Shown: piece by piece, positions 23,354 to 40,718 of the stretch
Layout: each line of letters opens with the position of its first letter
Numbering within the stretch: the first letter of the stretch is position 1
DNA from: Wolfiporia cocos
Lineage: Eukaryota; Basidiomycota; Agaricomycetes; Polyporales; Phaeolaceae
Assembly (NCBI GenBank): GCA_029448655.1
Contig: JACCLO010000006.1
Span: 2,046,001 to 2,110,000, forward strand
Direction of reading: 5' to 3'
DNA: 64,000 nucleotides
Notes under the pieces: generated by a model
Seen by the model: the letters and a program-made list of their open reading frames with translations, nothing else
What the model was told of the DNA's origin: nothing
Database searches by the model: none
Made by a program: the position numbers and the translations under genes

Positions 23354-26030
23354 ATGTCAGCGGTCGCAGCCATACCGAGTACCGCTGCGGCGGCATCTTC
23401 GGTTGGAAAGGTATATCGTACGTGAGGTGTCTCGAGACTACTTCTGATAGCTTGCAGGAAAAGACGAAAGCTAAAAAGAGGTACCTGAAAGCAAAGAAGG
23501 ACCGGCGCAAGAAACGGAAGGCTTTGCTCTCACATCCATCGGGTATAGATTCGACCTTGCACAAGCAAGAGCCTGACACGGACGCGGAACAAGGGTCAGA
23601 CAGCGATGGCGCGGAAAGCGCAGATGCGATGTCCGTGGTAGAAAACGAGAAGGATGACGCACCAAAATCCGTGACCGCTGAAGAAAAGAGACCTCGCAAG
23701 CGACGGAGACTAGACACATCGGAAGAAGCTCCTGCGCTTGCGGATGCGATTGCTACCACCGAAGGTGACAGGGAAGACGCGCATAATATTGCTGAACCCC
23801 CTCCTCCTGGTCGCAAATCCCCAACACCTCCCGTTGCACTTCCCTCTTTCCCGCGGCCAACTCGCCCTGACGCGCCGTCAAAAACAACGCTCGCGTTGCA
23901 AGGCCTAGACAAGGCGTTGGTGGAAGCTGAGTTGGTTGACCCCGCGAAAACATTATTATACTCAAGTGAACTGGGCCCCGAAGATGGGACAGGACTCAGT
24001 GAGAAGGCACGGAAAAGGCTGAAGGACCTGGGGATCACAGAGTTATTTGCGGGTCTGTCTATCAGAATTGCTGTTCCTCATATGTTAGATACTGAAGCAA
24101 TATATCTTCAAATGCGTCGGAACAGTTCAGACGGCTGTCGTGCCTTTCTTGCTTTCGCCTGATCAGGTGAAGTCTCTGTATCTGCCATACCACCCACCGA
24201 GAGATCTTTGCGTCTCCGCACCTACTGGGAGCGGAAAGACGCTGGCGTATGCGCTCCCTATAGTGGAGGTACGTTCTATATTTGAAACACCGACAAGTTG
24301 TATGGAATGAAATCACAGATTCTGTCTTCAAGAATTGTAACGCGGCTGCGAGCGCTCATAGTACTCCCAACGCGCGACCTCGTCACGCAGGTACGTGAGA
24401 CGTTCGAAGCTGTGGCAAAGGGTCGAGGCTTGAAGGCGAGTTTTCTTACTTCTACACTTACGTCATGCGAATATCTCCATATCTTGTCTAGATAGGAACG
24501 GCGACGGGGCAGCATTCTTTCGCGCATGAGCAAGCCCAACTTGTTGCGGACAGATCTGTTCCGTAGGTTTTCTGCGCCAGCTCCTAACTGAGCAATCGGC
24601 TCATATAACTGCGAAGTCTGCAGGGCGGATCTAGCAAGGTTGACGTGCTTATCTGCACACCAGGCAGACTGATGGACCATCTGAACGGCACGCCTAATTT
24701 CTCTCTGCAACATCTCAGATTCCTCGTGAGTATGCTTACTATGCTTTTGTGGCATACCCTAAGGCGCACGCCCATAGGTTATCGACGAAGCAGACCGACT
24801 ACTAGCCCAGTCATTCCAGGACTGGCTAGCGCAAGTCCTCGCTGCCACCCGTCCACCGCCTACCACCGACTCTGCGACTAGTGCCCCTTCCGAACCAATA
24901 CCAGGCCCCTCTCACTCTAGCGCGTTCCCCCGCGCAGATGCCCTCGCCCCCGCCTTCCTCCACACCTTCCGCGACGTGCCGCACGTCCGCACGGACATCG
25001 ACGAGAAGCGCACATCGTCTTGCCAGAAGCTGCTCTTCTCTGCGACGCTCACGCGCGACCCTGCAAAGACCTCCGCGCTGAACTTGCATGATCCCAAATA
25101 TTTCATCGTGCAGACGCTCACGGAGCGTCAGGGCGCAGACGGCCACGAGAACGGAGAGGGGGATGCGCCTGTGCTGGATCTGGTAATGGAAAGGTTCAGC
25201 ATGCCTGCGACGCTTTCGGTGCGCAAGCCGTATCCCCATTCGAATGACGGGAAGTGCATGCTGACTAACCGACTAGGAACACATGCTCGTGTGCGAGTCG
25301 TCCGTGAAGCCGCTCATGCTCTTCCACCTCGTCCACGCGCACGGTGTCACGAACGCGCTCGTTTTCACCAAATCCGCCGAGTCGACGTCGCGCCTCGTGC
25401 GCTTGCTCGAATTCTTCGAGGCTGCGCGGGCTGCTGCAGAGGGAGGGCATAGTCAGATTGTCGCGCACGCGTACTCGAGCGACCTGTACCCGAGCGAGCG
25501 CAAGACTATCCTGGACAAGTTCAAGAGCCAGGAGATCCACATGTGCGCGTTCCTCTGCGCGACGGCACGCTCGATTGATGCTGACACACCTGTCCTCTTA
25601 GACTTGTGTGTTCGGATTTAATCTCGCGTGGTATTGACATCAGCCATGTCTCGCATGTGGTGAGCTATGACGCTCCGGTAGATATGCGCAAATACGTGCA
25701 CCGTGTCGGCCGTACTGCGCGCGCAGGGCGTTCAGGGGACGCATGGACTCTCGTTGAAGTGCAAGAGGTATATATTTCATGCTCTACCCTTTATTCTCCG
25801 GGATGGACTCGCATTCACCCATATTAGGCGCGATACTTCAAGACGTTGCTCAAAGAAGCAGGCCATCTGGAGAGAGTGAAACGCTTGCGGGTGTCTGAGA
25901 AGGACGTTGCACCATTGCAGAAAGCGTATGAGGTACATGACCCCTAATGTTTGTTCTGAGTTTCCGCTGAAGTCACCTATAGAGCGCGCTCAATAAGCTA
26001 AAGGAGACCTACGGTCGCTCCGCCACTTAG
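23354..26030 (+). CDS. DBP6: DEAD-box RNA helicase of the DBP6/DDX51 family
   Basis: Eleven exons: 23354-23410, 23458-24052, 24126-24268, 24319-24435, 24492-24562, 24617-24725, 24778-25218, 25277-25542, 25602-25767, 25828-25932, 25983-26030 (705 aa). The N-terminal 200 residues are Lys/Arg-rich and acidic, as in nucleolar proteins. Motifs: Walker A APTGSGKT (249-256), [18 protein letters not shown] (367-370), [30 protein letters not shown] and [13 protein letters not shown]. Dbp6/DDX51 acts in early 60S ribosomal subunit assembly. The intron after exon 4 (24436-24491) begins GCGAGT, a GC-AG intron; no GT alternative keeps the frame. Acceptor choice at 24616 is based on frame and family match. 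Confidence 0.94.
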
Positions 26031-27697
26031 GTCTTGTATTCAACGACGCCCCACACGACGATGGATACATGTAGATGTCTGCACAGAGATGCCATGTCCG
26101 ACGTATCGGCATATTATGATTCTCGTTGAAGCGATATCAAAAGCTCGGGGGGCTTGTGCAAATGGGAACGATAATCTCAGCAACTTACTCAAGCTGGCAG
26201 ATCATCGCCGCGAGCCACAAGGACCCGGTGAATTTGTTATACCTACTGAATGTCCGGGCATACTCATTAGGTATATGAGTGGATGCATTCCGCTTTCTGG
26301 CTACCTTGACCTCCCACAAATAGGTACGGTCTGCACATCAGCTATTCTCTGCCAGCGCTGCATGCGATGCTGCTTCAAGACCAGGTTCAACTGTCTCAGC
26401 ACAGATAGCGGGGGTCATAATTGTATATTCGTGAATGCATATGTGCCGCGATCTCCTCACCGTGCACTAAAGCACTGCAGATATGCAGGTCTTTGGACGC
26501 TGTGTGGTACAGTGATCGACCGGTCCTTTGGGACGCCCCTATTCTTTGGGACAAATGCATGTCCTGCTCCACCAATGTAGATATCTTTTTGTTCATACAC
26601 TGTATGAGTGCCTTCGATGATTTTGAAAAATATCTTTCTATTACTCCCTAAATGTTTTCCAACTGTACGTTGCAATTCATGGCGACTGTGCACTGGCTGC
26701 AGGCAAAATATCATAGTCAACAAATTTTCAGCTGCACATAAAGTGTCCACGGCGGTCACGTCATACCTGATCTAACCAAGAGAAAGCCAGGACAAAAGTG
26801 CTGCGCCCTATTCGATATTAGCTCTATAATATCCCAGACAACCATGCAGGCGACATAGCAATTGGACCTGGGATATAATGTAACAGTGGTAAACGTTCCA
26901 GGTCCTATGTAGCGTGACACCTTGTCCCAGAGATAACGGAGTCTGGAACCAATAATGGCAGACCCCCTCCTCAAGCTTCTTGAAAGACCACAGAAACGTA
27001 CCACAGTATACTGCGCATGCGTTAGAATATAGCGTAACTTCCCGATATCAGCTCTCACAAGCGAGAAATTAATCCGAGACCAAACAAAAATTCGGTTTAG
27101 CTACTACGATGTAATATCCTCGGACTTTATATGGTAAGTTGCTTGTAGAACGGCAATACCAAAACGTCCGAGTAGCGCGAAGTTACTCATAAGAGTTTAT
27201 CGACATCCCAACAGCTCGGTGACCCTATGCGTAGTCCTAATCTGTGAGCGCGCGGAATCCGGGCCCCATGTGTTCAACGTGGATCTGTTTGGGGTGTGCC
27301 TGGCTGCGTCGGCACAAGATAACGAAGCACGAGGATCAAATCGTATATTCCGTGTGCCACGATGCAGAGATTGTACAGCGCTGCCTGTACATGTGTCATG
27401 TTCGATCGGATATCCTTCGATCGAGGACTTGCAGCGAGGAGGGATGACTGCTGTAAGCGGTTAAACGAGATAGCCGATCGCGGCACGATCGAGATAAGCC
27501 ACCAGGCCTTTGTCATCACATCAAAAGCTGGGCTGCGATTCCCCGCGTCTATACGTATCCGCTCCGACCGGGTTACAGACTGTATGTACGAATGCAATAT
27601 ATGCGCCGCATGCACCACTTCCCTCGCTCTCAACTCCCACCACCCCTGCCGTGCCGTTAGCCAGAGATTCCTGCCCTGTCTAGCCGATTAAGACATC
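26031..27697. other. Intergenic, no supported gene
   Basis: 1.67 kb between DBP6 and the ABC transporter. The longest frame (163 codons from 26089) has no motif and is Cys/His-scattered, so it is treated as chance. The promoter of the transporter should lie at the right end. Confidence 0.55.
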
Positions 27698-32959
<5,262 letters not shown>

Positions 32960-33896
32960 GACTGGCCGTCCTGGGAGACCGGCTCAGGTACCGCGGCTGT
33001 TGCCACTGGTGGCTGCGCTGGAACGAGCGAGGCGCACATCGCACGGTGTTCGGGAGGGCACTGCGACCCTCCGAAGGTGCGCTGTTTTTAGCCTCGGGGG
33101 ACGTTCGGAAACTTCACGCACTGTACGGGCTTCACGCGTTACGACGTACACGACATAGATACGATATGGCACTTTGGTGATGATTACGCTCGTAATGCTG
33201 TCGATGACGAGGATATAGACGTGTACATCTTGTAGAGTGTTTGGCAGTATGACAAAGATTTGACATGGGTATTGCCAATTTAGATGTTCTATACTTACAT
33301 GGGTCAACGGGATGTCGTATGAACACATTCTATGAATAATGTGTGCTGCTTCCTGCAGACGGTGTCATGCTATGCATAGACGTGCGTAACTAGGTATGGC
33401 TAGGCTAATGTGAGCCCGGACAGGCGGCGAGCGGTCGAGATGAAATCAAATTAATGCGTGTGGCCCAAAGTGGCTTGGAAGAATAGGAACATTACGGCGA
33501 GGCTGTGCACTGGCTGTTTACCTCATGCTGGGAGTCCCGTAGTATGAGTGCAACGAACCTTGTAGTCACGATAGAAACAGTGCTGAAGAGGATGTTTGCC
33601 ACAGTGTGCCACAGTTCGGAATGGGGATTTCGGCGGGTTACATGCCGACTGATGTGGATGCATAGGTAACGGGATCAGAAGGTGACACCGCGTTTAGAGC
33701 GCCATTTCAACGTCCAATGCACATCGGGCGTCGTCGGACGTGGGGTCAATCTGTCGGTATCCTTTGATGGAGTGCTGGTAAAAGGTCCGAGGCGCACAGG
33801 CCTGCGACGGTATATTTATTCTCAGCTGTCCGTCGCCCACTTGGAATTACCAACTTGCCACCCATACCCTTCTCCTTACTACTTAGCATACCCGCA
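32960..33896. other. Intergenic region
   Basis: 0.94 kb holding the 3' end of the transporter and the carbonic anhydrase promoter. No gene seen. Confidence 0.6.
33811..33820 (+). promoter_or_regulatory. TATA-like box of the carbonic anhydrase gene
   Basis: TATATTTATT is 77-86 nt before the ATG at 33897, a plausible TATA position. Confidence 0.5.
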
Positions 33897-34803
33897 ATGG
33901 CTGCGCCTGAAGATCCCAGAGAACTGCTCAGAAAGAACGCCCAGTGGGCCGTGGATGTCGAGTCGGCTGAGCCAGGCTTCTTCACGCAGTGTGCAAAGGG
34001 ACAAGCGCCCAAGGTGTGTGCCCCTCCTCCGTCATCGCACAACTTGCATCCATCCCTGGAAAACACGGACCTTGGGTCGATTGATCCGTCCGGAAGCATA
34101 CAATGTGTGCTATATGGAGCAGCGGTATGCGCCAGAAGTGCTGGTGCGCTGCCTTGGCAATACAAATTCCACTACAAATTCGCGCCTGCCGCCGCCAAAC
34201 GCGTCCCCGCATACCCGGACCTCATCTTACGCCTCTCCCTGCAGATCCTCTGGATCGGCTGTTCCGACTCGCGCGTGCCCGAGTCCGTGCTCACCGTCTC
34301 GAAGCCGGGCGACATCTTCGTGCATCGCAACATCGCCAAGTGCGTCTGCCCCTTCCGTTCTTCCCCACGTGCCGCGCTGACGTCGGGACCGCTGCCACAG
34401 CCAGGTGCACCTCGAGGACGACAACATCCTTTCCGTGCTGACCTACGCGGTGTGGGAGGTCGGCGTGACGCACGTCATCGTCGTCGGGCACACGCACTGC
34501 GGCGGTGCCGCGGCGTGTTGTGCCGCGGCTCAGGCGCCGGTGGCCACGCCCCCAAGCACGCCGCTCGAGCGTTGGCTCGCGCCCCTCACCGCGATTGCGC
34601 GCGAGAACGGGTACACCCCCGCGGAGCTCGTCGAGGCGAACGTGCGCGAACAGGTCGCGAACGCGGCGAAGACGGAGCAGCTGCGCAGCGCGTGGGAGGC
34701 GGGCAAGGACGTGAAGCTGTACGGGTGGGTGTATGACATTGAGCAGGGCCGCCTGCACGATATGGGCATCACCGTGACGAAGGACAACTTTGCGTCTGCA
34801 TAA
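33897..34803 (+). CDS. Beta-class carbonic anhydrase
   Basis: Three exons: 33897-34013, 34245-34339, 34401-34803 (204 aa, usual for the class). Zinc ligands and catalytic residues are complete: C45 and D47 in [12 protein letters not shown], then H101 and C104 in VGHTHCGG. It catalyses CO2/bicarbonate interconversion, supporting carboxylation and CO2 sensing. There is no targeting peptide, so it is probably cytosolic. The residue after the second ligand motif is Gly-Gly-Ala, typical of fungal forms. Intron 1 is 231 nt, several times longer than usual here. I looked for an extra exon inside it and found none that is required. Confidence 0.95.
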
Positions 34804-35341
34804 GACTGGTCAGAGCGAGACGGACAAGGTTCGCGCTTTCGATGATGAAGTCAATCCCAGTGTTCTGTAATACGTAGAGTAGATTACCAAGCCGTCGTGC
34901 TCAGTATATAATTCTCCCCGGTACCATATGCATGTGCGATCGTGCCAGTTTTGATACCCATATACGTCCATGAATACAACCCTGATACCGAATTGACGAA
35001 TGAGCTCCATCATGTCGAAGCGTCCGTGAACTCGCTTCGTGCGGTTTTGTCAATGTAATGATTTCTCTAATGACCACGTCTTCATGATCATCACCACGCT
35101 GAACTATATCGCAGATGACCACCGCAGTGAGCAAACACGTACGGAGACGCGTCGCGGCGCGTCCAACGTAGCGCATGTTTTCCGGAGAAATCACAAGCTT
35201 AGCCGTGACGGGCGGGCGTCTCACTCATCCCCTTCCGCATTCCCCAATCTCCCCTGTGTTCGGCCGCTTGCACTTGATATATGTCTATCACGTCTTCCTG
35301 CCTACTCGTTTACGGCGCACGCGACTCCGACTTTATTTGAC
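34804..35341. other. Intergenic region
   Basis: 538 bp between carbonic anhydrase and the acyl-CoA dehydrogenase fusion. It contains the near-palindrome at 35147 and a TATA-like TTGATATATG about 65 nt before the next start. Confidence 0.6.
35147..35162. promoter_or_regulatory. Near-perfect ACGCGT palindrome, acyl-CoA dehydrogenase promoter
   Basis: ACGCGTCGCGGCGCGT, one base from the perfect palindrome at 48158 and with the same G...C flanks, 195 bp before the ATG. Confidence 0.55.
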
Positions 35342-37837
35342 ATGGCTTCCAGAGAGTTAAAGGCACTCACGCGCGAAGAGGTCGCGCAGGTGCGTGAAGC
35401 CGATCGCGGATCAGCGGTACTGGAAGAGGGTAGCTGACATTTGGATGCTGCATAGCACAACTCCGAGAGTGACCTAGTCAGTGCACGAGCTCTATAGTGT
35501 TGCACACTGCTCAAACAGTGACTGTATAGTGGATTATCATTGACTCGAAGGTATACGATGTGACTCGCTTCAGGAACCTGCATCCGGGTGGCGCGTCGGT
35601 ATTCCTTGAGGAAGATATTCGTACGTACTATACGCCGCATTCTTACCATACCCAAACTGAAAGAAGTTGATGCAACAGCTGGACAGGACGCGACCGAGGC
35701 GTTCTTCAGCTTGCACCGCTACGAGGTGCTCGAGCGCCCTCAGTACAAGCGGCTGCAGGTTGGCTACATCCAGGGTGAGGAGCCACAGATCAACCCGCCA
35801 GTAGACAGTGGTGCAATCAGCAAGGTCCCGTATGCCGAGCCGACGTGGCTAGTCGAGGGCTACCACAGCCCGTACTTCACCGAGGTGTGTGCATTCCTGC
35901 TCGGTGCGCCCGGACTTGTGAGATGGATGGTATTACTGCTACTTAGGGGCACCGCAAGTTCCAAATAGCGGTGCGCAAGTTCTTCGACGAGGTGGTGTAC
36001 CCAGACGCGCAGGCGCGCGAGCTCGACGGCAAGCGGCCCTCGCAGAGCGTGTTCGACAAGATGGCGTGCGTAGCCGCACTTCCCTCGTCGATGTCGCATT
36101 CACCTCACCCACAGCGAGGTCGAGCTGCACGCGATGCGCATGGGCCCTGGGAAACATCTGAAGGGCCGGACGCTCATGAACGGCCTCGTCAAGCCGGAGG
36201 AGGTCCGTCTGCTCCTCATACCAGCTAGCCTGACGCTCACGCGCTACGAGGACAGTTTGACTACTTCCACGAGCTGATCATCTCACAGGAGCTCTGCCGG
36301 TGCGGCTCGCGCGGGTACGGCGACGGCTTGCAGGCGGGGTGCGTGATCGGGCTTCCGCCGGTGCTCAACTTCGGCTCGGAGGCGCTCAAGGCGCGCGTCG
36401 TGCCCGAGGTGCTCAGCGGGAAGCGCTTCATCTGCCTTGCGGTGCGTGTCTGCGAGGCCCCTCGTGCTCCTCGTGCAATGCTGAGGTCGCGCCACGCACT
36501 GTGTGTAGATTTCGGAGGCACATGCGGGGAGCGACGTGTTCGGGCTGCAGACGACGGCGACGAAGACGGAGGATGGGAAGCACTGGATCGTCACGGGGAC
36601 AAAGAAGTGGATCACGAACGGAATGTGCGCCGTCTCCAGTTTCTGGCTCAGAGCATGGGCTGACGACGTTCGCGCAGGTGGGCGGACTAGTAAGTTCGCG
36701 CCCGTTGAGCGGAACATACATTCTGATGCGTAGGGACCTCGAGCTTTACGGTGGGCTGCAAGACGGAGGTGTGCGACTTCGAATATTGTTGCGTGTTAAT
36801 GGACACTGATGCTCGCATGACAGGACGGATTCACAGTAATTCTCGTCGAGCGCGTGGACGGCGTTGAGACGAAGCCGATCAAGACGTCATACTCGCCCGC
36901 TGCGGGTACAGCGTTTGTCACGTTTGACAAGGTCAAGGTGCCCGTTGAGAATACACTTGGCGAGGAAGGCGGTGGCATCTTCGTCATGCTCAGGTATGTA
37001 TTTAAGCGTTCGACCCGGGCTGCCAGAGATATACCTAACGCGCATATCTCGATGCTACGACCAGTAACTTCAACCACGAGCGGTGGGTTATGTGCTGCAC
37101 GTCCGCTCGGTGTCAGCGTATGATCGTCGAGGAGTGCATGAAGTGCGTCTATGTAGCCATGAATCACGCTGAATGAACTGAGATGATTTGCGGCAGATGG
37201 GCGAACCAGCGCAAAGCGTTCGGCAAGCCGCTAAACTCACAGGCAGTCGTTCGTGCGAAGCTAGCGGCGATGATCGCGCGGGCGGAGAGCGTGCAGAACT
37301 GGCTGGAGAACCTGACATACCAAATGTGCAACATGGTGTGTGCCCCATCTTATGTTGAGAAATGCATCGCGCCGCTCATGTGCTGTCGCGGTCCTGTAGT
37401 CGTACAAGGAACAGGCGAATAAGCTCGCTGGGTGCGTAGCGCCTCGATCATCCAACAGTCATACAGTTGTTTACTATTTGTACGCATGCATGTAGGCAGA
37501 TCGCGTTCCTCAAGATGTATTCGACGCGCTGCGCACAGCAGACCGCGACAGATGCGGTGCAGATATTTGGTGGAAGGGGTGTGACGCAGACGGGCATGGG
37601 CCGCTTCATCGAGCACGTACGTCCTGCATCTTGGTCCCCCCCGCCTCGGACTACTGACGCGCGAGAACTACAGTATCATCGGACAGTACCGTTTGATTCG
37701 CTGTTAGGTGGAGGTGAGTGCTTTCACGTGGTTTTTGTGTTCTGGTAACTAACTGCAAGGACGCAGCCGAGGATGTGCTAGCGGACCTGGGTGTAAGGCA
37801 GGCGATGAGGGGCATGCCGAAGAATGCGAGACTTTAA
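35342..37837 (+). CDS. Cytochrome b5-acyl-CoA dehydrogenase fusion, probable peroxisomal
   Basis: Seventeen exons: 35342-35389, 35456-35476, 35530-35620, 35679-35884, 35947-36065, 36115-36202, 36256-36441, 36509-36624, 36678-36689, 36744-36768, 36824-36993, 37065-37142, 37197-37335, 37400-37431, 37496-37616, 37674-37713, 37767-37837 (520 aa). An N-terminal cytochrome b5 domain carries the heme ligands H41 (LHPGG) and H66 (FFSLHRYE). The acyl-CoA dehydrogenase domain follows: SEAHAGSDVFG, WIVTGTKKWITNG, NFNHERW and VQIFGGRGVTQTG. It ends NARL, a PTS1-type tripeptide. The fusion suggests FAD electrons pass to heme. Exon 9 is 12 nt and exon 10 is 25 nt. Substrate unknown; fatty acyl-CoA is inferred. 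Confidence 0.93.
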
Positions 37838-40718
37838 CACCTCGTGCTTCTTGTGAGCGGTCTTGTTGTCACGGTTGGTCTCGGATGGACGGACGGGATG
37901 TTGTACCTTATGTTATTGAGGACAGGTATAGAAGCTATGACTTCCAATATGAGCATTAAGGCGTCAGTGAATACGAATTTCGAGATCGTCGAAGACTTGG
38001 AAGTCTTCACAGAGCCCTGCATGATGTGCTTTGAACAGGGAGTGCCGCATGTGTCGGAAAACTATTGTCGGACTCGCAGATCAAAACTAAAATGCGTCGT
38101 GTGACCCATAGCATAGGGTTATTCTTATGAATATCTGATGTAATTAAGCAGAACTCGGAACCGCGGCTGCAGCGATTGGCCGTTAGATCCGTACGTGCAC
38201 TTTGCGCGGAATGCCAATGCATATAACGAATGCGGTTGCGAACTAGTACCTAAACGCTCTCCACGGGTATTGTATCGCAGAGATCGATCTTCGGTTTAGG
38301 TATAGCTTCCGGATAGCCCTGTGTATTCCAGCCTTCGTTAGACCCTCACCGTCTACTTGCAGTCTGACCTGATAAACTATACAAGGTGTCTGTGGAAGCA
38401 AGGATTATCGGTAAGCCAGAATGGCAGCCGACCAACATATTATTACTCTCTAGTCATCTGATTCCAGTGGAGCGCAGCCAACTCGAGTTTAGCTCTAGCG
38501 TCCGTAAGAGCTTACTATGATTTCTTTAGATTGCTTACAGATCCATGAATAGTTTCAGCTCATGTGAGATGGTACATTAATGTAGCCATACTTGCCTGTT
38601 GGCAGCGCAGCAGTTCTACAGGATTGAGAGCGTCGAAACTCCCGATGATCAGCTCGGTAGGGGAAGAGCAGACATGGCATGGCTTCTCTACGGTTCTCTC
38701 CGACGTCGACCGCTAACATCAAAGTTGACAGAAATACGGTTCGAAGCTTGCCACCTGACAGGAAGAGCCTAAGATGGTCTATTTAAAGCGGGGCTTGAGT
38801 ATGACTAGTATTGAGTTGGCGCTATAATAAATGCGCTTTCAAACAACAAATCTTCGCCAAAGCTTTGGGTCTTGGAACTTTTCCCTGGGGTGTCAATTCA
38901 TCGACTTCTTCAGTGAAGAGGTTTGAAACCACCTGACTTTAAAACTGATATTATGTGGATGGTGTCACAATAAAGCGTGTTCACCTGCCAACTGTCTGTT
39001 AGGATTACTGCATATTACTTACTGTGCGCTGACTCGATAAGCAAAGCTGCGGGAGCTGATTTATCCTTGTAACATACCACTTGTTTAGACTCATACGGCG
39101 GTGCTTGTGATTAGTGAGCCTCTGATCCTGACCTGCGACACCACATTCCTATCATTGCACCAGAATATTTCTTAGTGCAAACTAGTACTTGCGCCGACTA
39201 GGCTTGCTGTTACTGATCGCGCCCTACGCGCGAGGGACTGTTGAGATGTGCATTTAGCTAAAATACAATTCCCATTCACACACTCTTGTAGAGCGCACTC
39301 ACTTGTCTGGTTCTACTATTAAAGTCTAAGTCGCAGACTTCTCCCATTGCCTTGCGCAGGGCTGCTTACTATGGGAGTAGTATCAACAGGTACTGATTAA
39401 GCAGTGATGCGGCGCAGATCGCGGCATTTCGGTCGAAAGTACAAAGGGACCGACGAAGACGGATCCCCTGACCTCTCCTGCGCTCACGGTGGTTCTTATC
39501 ACTGGGTAATCACCGAGCTCCTCTACCGAAAATGCACAAGCTTACCCGCCAGGTGGAGTCCACTGCGAGGAATAAGGTTCTGTGGATGAAGACCTTGTCT
39601 GTTGTGATGTTCTGTGCCTCCTACTGTGTCAGAGAACCAGTTACCTCTTTTTACTGTCAGGTATGTCATAAGATGCTACTGATGGCTCCGCGGTAATGCA
39701 TACGGCTATAGTTCATCGTGAGTAACAGTTTCCACCATAAATTCTGAGTGCGCCGCTACTCCATCTACACCTCCCTACCCACTTCGACCGGCTGGAGCCT
39801 TCTCCGTAGTCATCAAGGTTCACCAGCATGTGTTCACAGGAATGGTATGTCTCGTGACCACCCGTCGCAGGCAGCCATCCTCATGATCTTTGAACTGCTT
39901 TAGTTTTGGAAATCAACATCGAGGATGCGGAGTCAGTAGAATGGCATATTCTGTGCCATGTCGGCACAAGGTTTCGAACTGAACACTCACATCGACGTAG
40001 CACTTCGTGGTCATGTATTACTCCGGCAATCGCTCCGACTGCAAAAGACCAACATGTGGCTTGAGCTCTGCGCATATGCACAAGACTGCTAAAAACTGTC
40101 TGTGCACCAAGGTAAGCAAACCGACTCGCCTGTCCAGGTAGCCAGCTCTCATACCCAATGTAGACTTACGAAGATTATCGGAGAGTATTGAACCTAATTC
40201 AGGAACCTTGTGACACGTGTAAAGAGGCAGCATTTGCAGCTAGAGTGAGCAGGAGGTAGCATATCGAACTCGCATTACCTACTTCCTTCCCTCTTCCCTC
40301 TATCGGCAGGATCATCCAAACATTTCGGATGAGTCCTCTGATGACCTGTGGATAGTCCCCTACCATAATACCATCAGGTTAGACATCCACATCCAGAAAG
40401 TATTTGTCTGTATATACTGTGCTGCTCGTTGCTAGGAAGGGGCGCCTCATGCGACCGCGAGGATCAGGTGAGTGAGATAACGTCTTCCAAGCAGTCGAAT
40501 GGCCAGTGGAGGGGATTAGATTACTACTGTATCTCACGCATACTACGCTCCTACTTAATCCAAGATCAGTTCATACACGGCACAGCCGACTCTTTCCCCT
40601 TGTCCTTCGCTTACAAAGAGATCGCTGCTAAAGAGCGGTCGGTGTATTTCAGATGGGGAGCAGCAGTGCGCATATCCTTCATCCCTGTACTAGTTACTGC
40701 CCATGGATCTCATGCACG
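37838..40718. other. Gene-free stretch
   Basis: 2.9 kb with no frame over about 90 codons outside the 3' shadow of the next gene. No tRNA, tandem repeat or transposon terminus was recognised. It may be decayed repeat DNA. Confidence 0.5.

Noticed and set aside
23354..26030. DBP6 as a pseudogene because frames break repeatedly
   Set aside because: All breaks are explained by introns; one uses a GC donor.
26089..26580. 163-codon open frame between DBP6 and the ABC transporter
   Set aside because: No domain, no splice signals in context and composition unlike neighbouring genes; overlaps equally long frames on the other strand.
34014..34244. Hidden exon in the 231-nt carbonic anhydrase intron
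   Set aside because: The flanking exons join directly in phase into a complete family match, so none is needed.
35460..35480. A truncated dehydrogenase without the cytochrome b5 domain
   Set aside because: The exons before 35530 join in frame through a 21-nt exon to a complete b5 fold with both heme histidines, so the fusion is real.
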